Assembly: GCA_034509735.1 (NCBI GenBank)
Contig: JACGWO010000004.1
Location: 16,907,395-16,971,394, forward strand
DNA length: 64,000 bases
Direction: 5' to 3'
Source: Sesamum alatum
Taxonomy: Eukaryota > Streptophyta > Magnoliopsida > Lamiales > Pedaliaceae
Shown: positions 1 to 10,821 of the stretch, one piece after another
Layout of the letters: the number at the start of each line of letters is the position of its first letter
Position numbering within the stretch: position 1 is the stretch's first letter
Program-made: the position numbers and the translations under genes
The notes under the pieces: generated by a model
What the model was told of the DNA's origin: nothing
The model's database searches: none
The model's input: only the letters and a program-made list of their open reading frames with translations

Positions 1-776
1 ATATAGAAAACTAAAACAAATTGAAAATACTAAATGTAAGTAACTATATTATAACTTAATTGTTATCTAAACTAATGGTTCTATTAGTCTTTATCTTTTT
101 CTTTTTTTTTATGTTGATTGATGGTAACATTTTTTTTCTTGATTTTAATGATTATTGAATAATTTGTTATGAAGATAAATAATAATACTTTTGTATGAAA
201 TATTATTTTAAGTCCTTACTTCAACTTTGATTCCCACATAAGTTGTTTAACAATTAAATCATACGGTTTTTTAATGTTAAACAATCAATTAGTAATTTTC
301 TGTCATTGCCCTTATTATTTGAGTCCTAAATTTCAATAAGATCCCGAGGTTCAAAATAGAAAACTTTTATAGTGCTTTTTTTTTCTCGAAAAGTATCTAA
401 TATATTATCTTGTTAAGCAAATATTTTAAAAAAAAAGAAAAAGAAAAAAACAACAACAACTAATAATCATAGTGTTGACATAAAATTTTGGAATAATTAC
501 CAATTAAAAGCCCAAATAAATTGACTAATAATTAAATTTCAAATTAAAATCCATACTAAATTTTGGCTTTTTTTACATATTTTCGAGATAATAAATTTAT
601 ACTAAACTTGAGCATTAAGCGTCTTGACAGATTGATTCAAGATAAAACACAAAATAATTCTTTTATTTTGGATTGGTTAAGTGGGTCAAAACATGTTCAA
701 GTACAACTGTTAGGAGACTGATCCATATTAGAGCCCATAATTTCCAAGTTCAAGCTACATAAATCTTGTTCATGCC

Positions 777-784
777 TATAAAAA
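777..784 (+). promoter_or_regulatory. TATA-box-like element, TATAAAAA
   Basis: TATAAAAA is followed about 25-35 bases downstream by a C/A-rich tract (roughly 800-840: CTCAAAACACACTCACACG and on) that resembles a plant 5' untranslated leader. The first ATG is at 892. This is the usual spacing of a plant TATA promoter, but no convincing gene follows, so it may be a promoter relic or chance. Confidence 0.3.
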
Positions 785-891
785 GGAATATATATACCTC
801 TCAAAACACACTCACACGCACAAACACACAACCCAAATCCTAACAACTCAAGTCCTAAACAAGTCTAAAACTCTCAACATCTTCCAAAATT

Positions 892-1068
892 ATGCAATCG
901 CAAAGGTTCTATGTCTTCCTTAATATTAAAGACTTGATACTATATTTCAAGGTAGCTTATAATTTTCACCCACAACAGGACACACAAGCCAAGGGTTTTT
1001 TTGTATCTTCTTTTTTTATTGAATTTCTTTTAACTTTTCTAATTTTACGAGGTGTAAATTGCATTTAA
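892..1068 (+). CDS. short reading frame downstream of TATA-like element (58 aa), doubtful
   Basis: This is the first ATG after the TATA-like motif and C/A-rich leader. It reads MQSQRFYVFLNIKDLILYFK and continues into a hydrophobic Phe/Leu-rich tail before TAA at 1066-1068. The triplet AAG followed by GTAGCT at about 949-957 could also be a 5' splice site, which would make the first 20 codons an exon 1. I recognise no family and see no second exon downstream. It may be a gene remnant or a chance frame. Confidence 0.15.
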   Translation: MQSQRFYVFLNIKDLILYFKVAYNFHPQQDTQAKGFFVSSFFIEFLLTFLILRGVNCI

Positions 1069-1922
1069 CCAAAATCTTAAGTAGCAATATTGTGTTGTAT
1101 ATGTTGAAAATTTCAACTACTTTTTATTTGTTTTATTTCATCAATATTTGAAAAGGTGTGCTAGAATTTTACTTAATTAACAAAAGGTCATTCTTCTCTA
1201 CTACTATTTTAAGTGGACGACATAATTTTTCAAATATTGTTTTGATTTTACGATAATATTAATGATAATGAATTTTTTTTCTTATTATTGTTTCTTTTTA
1301 TAATTTTATATTTAACTACATCTATTATTTTTCTTATAGATTTTTTCTTACAATTAAAAACGTTATAACTTAATTTACAAAAAAGTTCAATTCAACTCAA
1401 GTAAAAAAGAACTTAACCTAATCCGTATTAATCAAAATGCCCAGAAGAACAAAAATTCTTAAAATGCTAATTTAGATTATCTAACTCCTTTCTTTATCTT
1501 TTATTAAATCTTTTATTTATTTATCTTAGTACTTGACAACATTTATTTTTGTCAATTATTTTCTCCCCTTTTAATTGATTCAATATTGTTTTCCTATTCT
1601 ACATTCTGTTAATTTTTTTCATGAGATTTTCTTTCCCAATATATTATAGATTGCGGCCTTAATGACTATTTTTTATTTTTTATTAAAAATAGTCCTTATG
1701 AAAAAGTATAAATATATTTTCACAATGGAAACAAACATTGTCGGGATTCACACTTTAACTATAGTATAATATAATAGAATATATATAATAAAATAGTACT
1801 TAATATTTATTGAAGTTTTAGCTTAATATTTACATATACAGTTCATTTAGAGTTTTACCTTCAAATTATATCATATATAACCAAACAAAATATTTTTTTT
1901 AGAAAATATTTAAAGTATATTA

Positions 1923-4139
1923 TAAAGGGACGTGAATCCATCCGGGAGCGCGAGCGGAAGCGTGAAGCAATTAAAATTGCATAAATAAAGGCAATAATAA
2001 CAAAATCCCAAGGGGTGTACCCTTGGGTACTCACCCGAGCATTCAATGTAGGATATGATAACGTAAAAACGCATATATCATATAGAGCATAGATGTAGAA
2101 AAATAACTACAATAACGTAAAACCAAAAATTACCTTTGTAGTTGATTTTTCTTGCACGGCTACGAGCGTTGTTCCTCTCCAGATATATCCACAAAGTTCA
2201 AACGTATGAACTCTCTAAATGAAATCCACACCACACCGGAAGAGATAGCGTTTCTCTTGCTAGAGAAAAATGGATCTAAGAGGAGAAGATCCAAGAAACT
2301 AGAACACTATTATATTAGTGTGTTTTCTTGATCTAGCTTTGTTCTTCAAAATGATCCAAGATCAAATGAAGAACAAAGGGGATAGTATGAGAGTAGAGAG
2401 GGGCCAAAAATTAGAGAGGAAAGGGAGGTGTGTTTTCTTCTTTTTCATAGAAAAAGATGAAATGTAATTCTCTTCCATTGATGAGAGTATATACTCATAT
2501 ATATACTAAATTAATGTGATTATTGAAATGTGTCTAGGTTCATCTTAGGATGTCTAGATACATCCCAATCAATTCCACTAATTTATCAATCAAGCCTACC
2601 ATCTCATAAGGTATGATTTAATCATACCAAGTGAAAGAGGCTTGATTGGAATTGATTTGTTCCTTACCAAAAAGGACAAGTCAACCCTTCATCAAGGCCT
2701 TGCATGGCCAATTTTTAGCCGTCCAAAAGAGGCAATTTTCGGTCATGCTAGTTTGGGAAGAAGTCCAACTTCTTCTCATTCCAAAATTGGAATTAACACA
2801 TCTCTTGGGCCAAAATTTAATGGACCGAGTTTCATTGTAATCCAATTACAACGAGCCCAAAATTAAAAATCCCATTTAATTAAACGTCCACTTAAATAAT
2901 TCCCATTTAATCTTTTAATTCAATTAAAAGATCCAATTTTCGATTCTCTACATTAATCGATAAATCTCATTTACCGATTAAAACGAGGGCCCAATACAAT
3001 ATCGGCCCGTCCATCCAATGGACGATCCCTTAAGTAATCCAATTACTTATTATCCTCTGAAATTGACTCCAAGTGAATTTCTCCACCTCCTCGGTGATTT
3101 GTGTGTAACCCTTTAAGTTCACCCTCAGCTAGGCTTGGGCCCGTGTCCAACAGGAGCCCGTTACCATGGGTGGCCGTCTAGCAACGGTCCGTGGCATTAG
3201 AGACTAGGTGAATATTGACGTGAATATTTAGGCACTGATTTCATATGGGTACGGTCCTTCCGTCTACCGCCTCCCAGCCTTAGTCTAAAGTATAGAATAG
3301 GGCGTCGGTTCTCATCCTTAACTAGGCGTCTATACTTAATACTCGAGACTACGCATGCCTCATTGTATCGACACAGAAAATCATTCCCTGTTCGATCAAC
3401 CACTGTGGCCACAGGTTTAAGCAGCATGAACATGTCTTCGAGTGCATAGGAGATACCCCTGTCACATACTGACAGGGGATAGATCCTCTTATTGAAACCC
3501 ACCGTCCTCGCTACACATTCAAACTGCACTGGACAAGGCTTATAATGATCATCTTACAGAATGACCACCTCTCGCCAAATCCAAGATACAACCATCATGT
3601 GCACGTGACTGCCATGGTTCCTTAAGTCTAAGGACTACTCCGTACTATCAAAATCGGGAAAATCCAATCATACCGATCAAGCCTCCAAGGCTTCCATATG
3701 ATGATCCCCGCGAGTCAGTTCAGTCGGCTCGACCCCAGTCAATCAACCCACTAAGATCGTATATGCGTCCCACGCCTGTCGCCAATAATACATGACACTC
3801 ATACAATGAATACGACTCTTGGTGCAAGTCTCTATATGACTCTTGATGCCCTATCTCGAGGTCCTCGACTTGAAACGTTTCAGACCCAACTCTTTATCAG
3901 TTGGTTTCATAACCACCATCTAATGCGTGGTCCAACTGCATGAGTTGTTAACCGTGATCTGTGGGCTTTGTTGTGATATATGTAAAACAAGATTTAACAT
4001 ATGAAAATGAGCACAACAAAGAAAGTACCAATGACAATGAATACTCATTTTATTCATTACATAATATTACATTACATCAAGTTGTCAAATAGGTTATAAA
4101 ATGCCAAACCTATTGACTTTTTGGTCACCTATTCTAACA
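1923..4139 (-). mobile_element. solo LTR of Ty1/copia family A
   Basis: This is a 2.2-kb homologue of the LTRs that flank the complete family A element at 20875-30793, read in the same (minus) sense. It carries all the family landmarks: the start aligning to TGAAGGACAAGC (here TAAAGGGACG, so the terminal TG has decayed), the U5 inverted repeat at 2007-2027, the 12-bp palindrome CTGTGGCCACAG at 3403-3414 and the end CACCTATTCTAACA. The perfect 5-bp target duplication TATTA lies at 1918-1922 and 4140-4144. No internal retroelement sequence is present, so this is what LTR-LTR recombination leaves. It is visibly more diverged than the other copies, hence older. Confidence 0.93.
2007..2027 (-). 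other. U5 inverted repeat of the solo LTR
   Basis: Arms CCCAAGGG (2007-2014) and CCCTTGGG (2020-2027) are perfect complements around a 5-base loop, GTGTA. The same hairpin sits at the same place in all intact family A LTRs, and with changed but still paired arms in family B. Confidence 0.7.
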
Positions 4140-4312
4140 TATTATGACAAATTAATTGGATTCAAATAATATTTAATTTTTTTATTTTGTTTGCAATTCT
4201 TGTAGCTAGTTAAGTGTTGGTAAATGCATTATGACCGGTTCTCTTTTCCTTTTACTACAGTCTACACATTAATAAGTAATTCACACACACACAGATATGC
4301 ATATTATTGTAC

Positions 4313-4333
4313 TATATATATATATATATATAT
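4313..4333. repeat. (TA)n microsatellite
   Basis: About ten uninterrupted TA units. Confidence 0.9.
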
Positions 4334-5143
4334 TACTATGACTATTAGTATTATTATTTTCACCTCTTTATCAGTCATATTTCTCTATATTTAAAATAAT
4401 ACTCCAATAAAAGTACACATATACATGCATCTTTAGGAATATTTCATACTATTTAACATTTGTAATCGATAAAACTATCCTTTGTTAAATTATAAATAAC
4501 AATCATAAAAGTACAGTAAAAATATAAACATTCCTATCACTCCAAGTTCTAACAATTCAAGAAGCTACCAGAAAAAAAAAAAAAAAAAAAAAAGTACACA
4601 ATTTGTGGATAACAAAAATGATATCTTCTATACTTATAAATTTATGTCAGTAATTTCTATCATAATTGTTAGCATTTGAACTTATTGTGATTGTCTATAT
4701 GTTTTATATACTTTTATGACTATTACTAAAATTTAATAGGGGATAGTTTAGTCATCACAAATATTAAAAACTATGAAAAAGAAATCATTATTATTTTCAA
4801 AGTACTGCACTACTATGTATGTATACAGAGTTTACTTACAACTGTCACATATTTAATCTTTTTTAATTAAATGTACATAAACATTACAAAGTAAAATAAA
4901 ATAAAATAAGAATTTAATAAGTATGATTAACCAATTGTTCATTTAAATTTTGATACGTGTCAAGTTAATAACTCTTATACCAATGTCAATAACTTATTGA
5001 ATGACGTATTTGATAATTGTTTTTAAAATATCTATTACAATCTTATTAAAACATATAATATAAAAAACTTAAAAGATCTTTTGAATCATTCAAACTTTTT
5101 TATAATAGTATAGACAATGTTTATCAATGATTACATGCCCATT

Positions 5144-5146
<3 letters not shown>

Positions 5147-5190
<44 letters not shown>
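5147..5190. repeat. (TC)n microsatellite
   Basis: About 17 uninterrupted TC units followed by interrupted TC-rich sequence to about 5200. Confidence 0.9.
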
Positions 5191-5191
<1 letters not shown>

Positions 5192-5663
5192 TTTCTCTTC
5201 TTGTTTTTTTGAAAAACGGATATGTGTGGTGATAGGTTAGGAGTAGGATTTACACCTTTTAATATTTTGTTTTACAATGAGCGATTTCTGTCGTAAATTG
5301 TAGAAAAGATCAAATCTTGTACACTGACATTATATTTTATTTTATTAGAGATTATTAAAAAATTATATAAATTGTCTAGTAATTATACCTCAAATGCTCA
5401 AATCACATTTTAGTCTATCTTACTACAAAAAGTATTTCGTACATGGTTAGTGATTTATGATTCTCAATTTTCATTTAGCCTATGTTACTCTTCAAAATAT
5501 TTGCTTTATATGACAGTAATTCAATTAATTGCTTTTTATTTGTCATCTAACATATCTTAATATGTCAAGTGATCTAACTAATTCTCATTTATATCTATGT
5601 GAGAAAATTGCTCCACACTAAATCCTTTCAATTTCTATTAATTTTTCTAGTCATTCCTTGTTA

Positions 5664-6551
5664 CAGTAAAACCTCTATACATTAATAACCTTGGGGCCAT
5701 AAAATTTTATTAATCTAGAGGGATATTAATATATCGATAAATTAATATTTTATTAATTGAAAGAGAGACTTTTTAAATTCAGCAAATTTAGTACATATGT
5801 ATTGAAAATAAATGAATTCATATATGTTTCATTGATTATATTCATGCATCAACCAATTCGTTGTAATTAATTAAATATATTCATATATAATATCAATTCA
5901 TTGTATACAATTAACTATTATATTCATGGACGCATGTATCAATTCATTGGAATGAGTTAAATATACATGTTTACATTAATTCGTTGCACTTAAATAACTA
6001 TTTAGCCAATTAAATATATTCATGCATGATGAATGAAACATATACTATATAAATCTCAATATGGAAATAAAATAATTCATAACACCCAACCATGTCTTCT
6101 CATCTAAAAGGCTCGCAAAATAATCCATGAATGATTAAATACGTAAAGCATTATGTGAGTATAATAAAAATCATCCCACATGCACTCAAAAAGATTTACA
6201 AGAGTGGGTTGATGAAAAATATAGTTTGAAAGTTAGTCAAGTTATAATATCAAACACTCTCAAGAGATCATCAGAGTACCTTGCAGCCAACTTTGAGAAG
6301 GGTGGGGATATTAAGTGACACAATTCGACAAAATATCCAGATACTGTATTTATAATTGTAATACTTATGAATTATTAATTTAGAGTTTTAATGGGACCTA
6401 ATATTTATAAAGGGATTTTTCGAAAAATTATTATCTTATTATCTTATCGAATTTGAGGATTTTTTACAAAGACCCAAGTCGGGACCGGAAGATTTTATTC
6501 TTTTAGAGAGTTTATCAATTTATAGAGTATTAATTTATAGAGGTTTTATTG
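5664..6551 (+). mobile_element. pogo/Lemi1-like (Tc1/mariner superfamily) DNA transposon remnant
   Basis: The left end reads CAGTAAAACCTCTATACATT and the right end, inverted, reads CAATAAAACCTCTATAAATT. These are close terminal inverted repeats, and I recognise them as the ends of the Emigrant/Lemi1 group of plant pogo-like elements. The dinucleotide TA flanks both ends (5662-5663 and 6552-6553), the expected target site of this superfamily. The element is 888 bp, far shorter than an autonomous copy. Inside it a CENP-B/pogo-type helix-turn-helix coding segment survives (6139-6318), but the DDE catalytic part is missing. It is an internal-deletion derivative rather than a pure MITE. Family naming rests on recalled end motifs and the HTH match. 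Confidence 0.85.
6139..6318 (+). pseudogene. pogo-type transposase fragment, CENP-B-like HTH DNA-binding domain
   Basis: A 59-codon open stretch without a start codon, closed by TGA at 6316-6318. Readable segments include ALCEYNKNHPTCTQKDLQEW and, about 10 residues later, VIISNTLKRSSEYLAANF. This is the layout of the second helix-turn-helix of CENP-B/tigger/pogo transposases, which binds the terminal repeats. Upstream codons are interrupted by stops at 6136-6138 and before, and nothing of the DDE domain follows. The fragment sits in the middle of the TIR-bounded element 5664-6551, as expected for its own internally deleted transposase gene. Confidence 0.75.
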
Positions 6552-6833
6552 TATATCATAAGGGTATTTTTTATCTAATAAGTATATTATGAATATAATA
6601 CACTAAAGAATGATGTGTAAATATATATGTACTATATGAAAAGTAATTAATAGGAATAAATATGGATAATATGAAAAGTAATTAATAAGAATAAGTATGT
6701 GTAATATGAAAAATAATTAATAGAAATTAATAAGCATCTGATTTTACTTTTTGTCCTTAAAAAATTAATATTACAAGATTAATTTAATCCAATCAAAAAA
6801 GAAAAGAATTTTTTTTTGAGGATTCATACTTTT

Positions 6834-6925
6834 ATATAGATATAGATATAGATATAGATTGATAAATAGATATAGATATAGATATAGATATAGATAGAAT
6901 ATAGATAGATAGATATAGATTGAAT
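6834..6925. repeat. (ATAGAT)n / (TAGA)n microsatellite
   Basis: Tandem ATAGAT hexamers mixed with GATA tetramers over about 90 bases, interrupted by two imperfect units. Confidence 0.9.
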
Positions 6926-7189
6926 TTAAATTTTTTGAAAAAAGGTAGCTAGTAATAAAATTAGAAGTGTTTGGAAATTAACAAGAGAAGTATTTAAAAA
7001 GTGAGAGTGTTTGATAAAACAACTTATATTTTGAATTATTCGATAAAAGACAAAAACATCCCTACTTTGTATAATTTTAACTTTTCTTTTTCCTTATTTC
7101 TCATGTTTTTCTCCCGGATTTCCTATGCATGTTCCCAATTTTTTGGATTATGTTTCCTTTTCCGAAATTAAAGTTATTTAACCAAATGA

Positions 7190-7575
7190 GGATATGATAC
7201 CTGAGAATTAAATTTCCAAAACAAATGCCATATCTATCAAGTTGTTTAGAGACTCTAGCCGACTTTCTCAAAGGATGTGTAAAATCAAAAGGTTCATTGT
7301 GAGTCAGTATGTGTGTCATTTCTGCCATATGCGACGCATCACTCGACTCTTCGAATTGCACCTCATTGTTTTGAGTATCCAAAGGAAAATCCTTTTCTAA
7401 GAACACTGCATTTCTCAAAACAAACACGTTTTGTTCTAAGGGATCATAGAAGTAGTATCCTATAATGTCTTTCGGATATCCAACAAATCTCATAAGATGA
7501 ATCTCATATCCAACTTATCTCTCACTAGTCTTTTGACATATGTGGGACACTCCCACCAAACAATCTAGGCCTCAG
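7190..7575 (-). pseudogene. Ty1/copia pol scrap (segment between integrase and reverse transcriptase)
   Basis: The minus strand is open from 7493 and reads RFVGYPKDIIGYYFYDPLEQ, followed by NVFVLRNAVFLEKDFP and RKSARVSKQLDRYG. This is the conserved stretch after the integrase core of copia polyproteins, and the same motif occurs in families A and B here (near 24630 and 39500). Homology continues with frameshifts to about 7575 (WG.P.YVKRL.-like block) and fades below about 7190. No LTRs, integrase core or reverse transcriptase remain, so it is an isolated decayed fragment. Confidence 0.8.
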
Positions 7576-7626
7576 TGCTTATAAGTATTATAACTTCTGC
7601 CCAAAACTGGCTAAAATTATACTTTA

Positions 7627-8280
7627 GGGTATGTTTGATTGGAGGAAAAAGTGAAAGTATAAGAGAAGTTGAAATAAAAAAAAAGATGTATAAGAAAAAG
7701 TTTAATGTTTAGTTTGGAGAAAGAGATAGAGGAAAAGTAAACCTAGATGTATATAAAATCCCTCCGGAGTCCAATTTTGTTTCCATCCAAAACTGAGCGG
7801 AAAAGTGAAAGTATAAGACCAAAGAGAGAAAAAATACATATTTTATTTTTATTTACCTCATTGCTTATATTTGAGGACGTTGGTAGTAATTTTTTATTTT
7901 ATTTAAACCGAATAATTTAAAATAAATGAATAATATTTGTTTGATGAATATTTTTATTAATAAAAAAATCATTGTTCTTGTTTGATAAATATTTTTATTA
8001 ATAAGGTTTTTAAATCTTTGTGATACTAAAATTATATTAGAATAATATTAACTTGTTTATTTTCTAATACAAAATGAAGAAAAAAGATTAAACAGTAAAA
8101 TTACAAAAATTATTCTTTTCTTCTCATTTTATTTTTCTTGTACCAAACAAGGGGAAATATTTGAGATTTACTCTCCTTCCAATCATACTAAACAACTTGA
8201 AAGAAAACTATCATCTTCTCCCCTCCCCCTCCCCCTCCCCCTTTACTTCCCCTTTCCTTTCATTTTAACTAAACAAATCC
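7627..8280. mobile_element. Tourist-like (PIF/Harbinger) MITE candidate
   Basis: The left end GGGTATGTTTGATTGGAGG and the inverted right end GGATTTGTTTAGTTAAAATG are imperfect terminal inverted repeats, flanked by TTA on both sides (7624-7626 and 8281-8283). TTA target duplications and GG-initial ends of this kind are typical of Tourist/PIF-Harbinger MITEs. The 654-bp body is AT-rich and non-coding, with a (CCCCCT)n run near 8220-8240. It is long for a MITE, and the ends match only partly, so a chance pairing is possible. Confidence 0.5.
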
Positions 8281-8783
8281 TTAGAAAAGCTAATGCAAAA
8301 AAATCAAATACGGAAAACACATTATATTTGTAAATTTCGTTTACACATTTTGCTAAAACTTTGAAAATTGGCAAAAAAAAAAAAAAGAATGCATGCAAGT
8401 CATGTGTCCTCAAAATTTAAGTCCACACGAAGTTGCACATGTCAATTCCAGCACATTTAGAACTTAACAGTAAACTGTGTTATCAAATCACGATATTTAC
8501 AGAAATAATGGACCAAATCACAAATTTCATTCCTTAAAGGACCAAAATAGCAAACGCCTAAATAACAGTATCAAAATTGTAACAGAGCCCAAAATCTTAT
8601 ATCACGAATCACAGTCAAATACATTAACAAAAGGAAGGAAAGCAAGAGAAAGATATCTCTTTTGCTAAAATGTAAGCACAATTGTTCATCTTTTTCCTTT
8701 CTCTCATTCTTAGTCTGATATTAAGGTAAATCAGGCACTCAGCTCTCATACTGAGGGAGAAAGCATGAGAGTGTATGTCAACT

Positions 8784-8960
8784 AGGGGTGTGCAAAAAAC
8801 CGACCGGACCGAAAAAAACTGGCCGAACCAAAAATTCAGTTCCAACCAAAAACCGCACGAAAAAATCGGTTCAATTTTTGGTTTATTTTTTTTAAATTTT
8901 CGGTTTTCAGTTCGGGGTATATGGTTCAGTCCACCGACCGAACCGAAACCGAGTTTTTTT
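8784..8960. repeat. CCGAACCGA-rich dispersed repeat
   Basis: Starting at TAGGGGTGTGCAAAAAACCG, the region contains many CCGAACC/CGGTT motifs on both strands (for example ACCGACCGAACCGAAACC near 8931-8949). Such gene-near repeats are common in dicot genomes and are usually transposon derivatives. I could not fix its ends or target duplication. Confidence 0.35.
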
Positions 8961-9335
8961 CAACACAGTGTTTCAAGTTTAGTTATGCACACCAAACACC
9001 AGTTACTTCAAATTACAATCATATGATCCACTGCAAACCTTAGTTCAACTGCAATTATCATTCTAACCAAAATACCTGTAGACGTATTGGATGATCAGAG
9101 ACGATAAGTGCAAGTAACATGTTCGGCATATATCTCCCGTTTCTGAAGTATATACAGAATAGTGAATCGACACAGAACTAAGAGATATGTTAATCCCGGA
9201 TAAAACATCATTACAAGTAGAGAATAGCAGTTATAAAGATCATATTTTATCCGTTACCATGGTGAGAAACAACAGAAACGAGGCTTTCAGCAAACACCAA
9301 CAACATCTTGATAGACATTACAAATCCAGAAAGCC

Positions 9336-9377
9336 TTACTGTTGTGGGCTATAGTTACCCCTAATCCACTGAAATTC
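9336..9377 (-). CDS. possible last exon of the 9.3-11.6 kb gene
   Basis: On the minus strand a T-rich tract ending TTGTTTTTTCCAG is a good plant 3' splice site. It is followed by an open segment coding EFQWIRGNYSPQQ and then TAA (9336-9338). The tract, the acceptor and the codon sense all fit a terminal exon of the gene that starts at 11624, with an intron of roughly 0.9 kb. The donor cannot be fixed: in-phase candidates exist near the MVWV codons (about 10345-10355). Other minus-strand open pieces in the interval, such as 9822-9921, could be further exons or chance. Confidence 0.3.
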   Translation of the reverse strand, partial: EFQWIRGNYSPQQ

Positions 9378-10209
9378 CTGGAAAAAACAATAAATCAAAT
9401 ACGTGATTTTCTTCCACAAAGAGCTTAAGAGATTATCGAATTAGAAACATTCTGCTACTTCAAACCAGGATGCTTGGAAATATAGGCAGCATTGAGAAAA
9501 TGTAAAGAGTACAGGCAAAACCAATGTATTTATCTACCTCCATATCTGCCTCTATATATGTAGGCACACATACTGAAATGGTCTGCAAAAACACGCATAC
9601 AATAACCGCATGGATGTGACACCAATGTGTAATACTAAAGTGGGATCTCTCACCGAAACCTATACACACACTACTACCGTGTTTCCGCCACACAATCGAC
9701 TCCCACCATCACAACCATTGATCTTTCCATAGTCACTAATTTGTATTACATAATTGTTCATTCCAGTAAAGTTGAATGCTTATGGCTAATGGAAAACTAA
9801 AGTTATATCATGTGAAGATGTGGTGACACAGATGCAAACCATTTGAAGGGTCAATCTCTACCAGCTGCCAACTGAACCTCTTGTGAAATAAGTTGTCAAA
9901 GATAGATCCTAGAACACTAACTGCAAGCTATGTTCAAATAAAGGAAGTGAAGGAATTGTAAGTTTGTTTAGCATTAGCATATACAGAACTGATCCCCTAT
10001 ACTCAACCACTGAGTCGTCTCATCAAACCTAAACAATTTGCTCAAGTTGTTTGTCTTGTATTTTAGCCCCTTGCTAGCCATCTTTTTTCAATTAATCTAG
10101 TTAATAATGCACAGACAAGTGCTAACTTCACAGTACAAGTACTGAAGCATATGGGAAAACACAATCCTAACTATCAACATTTGGGATTCAGTTGAAGTTT
10201 CACATAGCA

Positions 10210-10821
10210 TCACCAAATTATAGCATGCCTGGAGCGAATTAAACTAATCCCAACATTATTCACAGTTAACAGTTGCACAAACAGATGGATACCAGAGGAG
10301 CCAACTTCAGCAGCATCTGTACCCAACTTCTCTTCCTTTCTCACCCACACCATACCACTCTCTCTCTGCTTTTTTTCCCAGCTATCCTTATATCTTCCTG
10401 AGCTCGCATACCTCCTTGTGTCACCAACATTCACTTTCACTTTTGATCTCACATTATCTGCTTTCCGGTCAATAAAAGCTGAACCCCCAAGCTTTCGTCC
10501 AGTGTTCCCCCTCCAGTTCCCATGTCTCCCAAATCCATTTTGGCCTCTACCCTTTTCACCATTTTTGGCACTCTCCACATCCAAAAGCTCATCCTCAACC
10601 TTCTTCCCCAATGCTACCGTATTATCATTCAAGCCTTCCTCTTCAACTCTGTGCTCTCCAATCTTGCTCCTTACATTGTCGCTTTGCCCCAATAATCCAT
10701 TTTCATTTCTTCCATTCAGACCACCTGTTTCACTGCAAACCTCCAAACTTTCATTCTCTGCCTTATTTTTTGATTCCGGTTCCACTTCATTACATTTCAC
10801 ACCAACTCTACTTTCCTTCAA
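10210..10821 (-). CDS. second part of unknown charged protein (frame-shifted from 10818-11624)
   Basis: A 203-codon open frame overlapping by 4 bases the end of the upstream frame on the same strand. The composition is the same as upstream: rich in Glu, Lys, Gly, Asn and Arg, without hydrophobic segments, as in GQNGFGRHGNWRGNTGRK and SSGRYKDSWEKKQRESGMVW. No ATG begins it (the first codon is TTG), and the abrupt continuation points to a single-base indel near 10820 in one gene rather than two genes. I looked for an intron across the junction: the only GT..AG pair would be 67 nt, purine-rich, and leads to an immediate stop. The C-terminal part beyond MVWVRKEEK may already be intron. I do not recognise the family. 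Confidence 0.55.
   Translation of the reverse strand: MKESRVGVKCNEVEPESKNKAENESLEVCSETGGLNGRNENGLLGQSDNVRSKIGEHRVEEEGLNDNTVALGKKVEDELLDVESAKNGEKGRGQNGFGRHGNWRGNTGRKLGGSAFIDRKADNVRSKVKVNVGDTRRYASSGRYKDSWEKKQRESGMVWVRKEEKLGTDAAEVGSSGIHLFVQLLTVNNVGISLIRSRHAIIW

Larger units (their letters stand above)
1..1917. other. AT-rich intergenic flank
   Basis: The stretch is strongly AT-rich with many homopolymer runs of A or T and stops in every frame. No recognisable transposon ends or conserved coding segment is seen, except the promoter-like patch and short reading frame at 777-1068 listed separately. It ends at the target duplication of the family A solo LTR. Confidence 0.6.
4145..5663. other. AT-rich intergenic DNA with microsatellites
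   Basis: No gene or transposon end is recognised. It holds a (TA)n run at about 4313-4333, an A22-like run near 4571-4593 and a (TC)n run at 5147-5190. Confidence 0.6.

Noticed and set aside
2642..2866. Plus-strand frames in the family A solo LTR
   Set aside because: They lie antisense inside the LTR, and homologous LTRs do not keep the frames.
9822..9921. Minus-strand open piece (FDNLFHKRFSWQLVEIDPSN) after a splice-acceptor-like CAG
   Set aside because: Could be an internal exon of the 9.3-11.6 kb gene, but there is no donor in phase and no family match; too weak to list as a feature.
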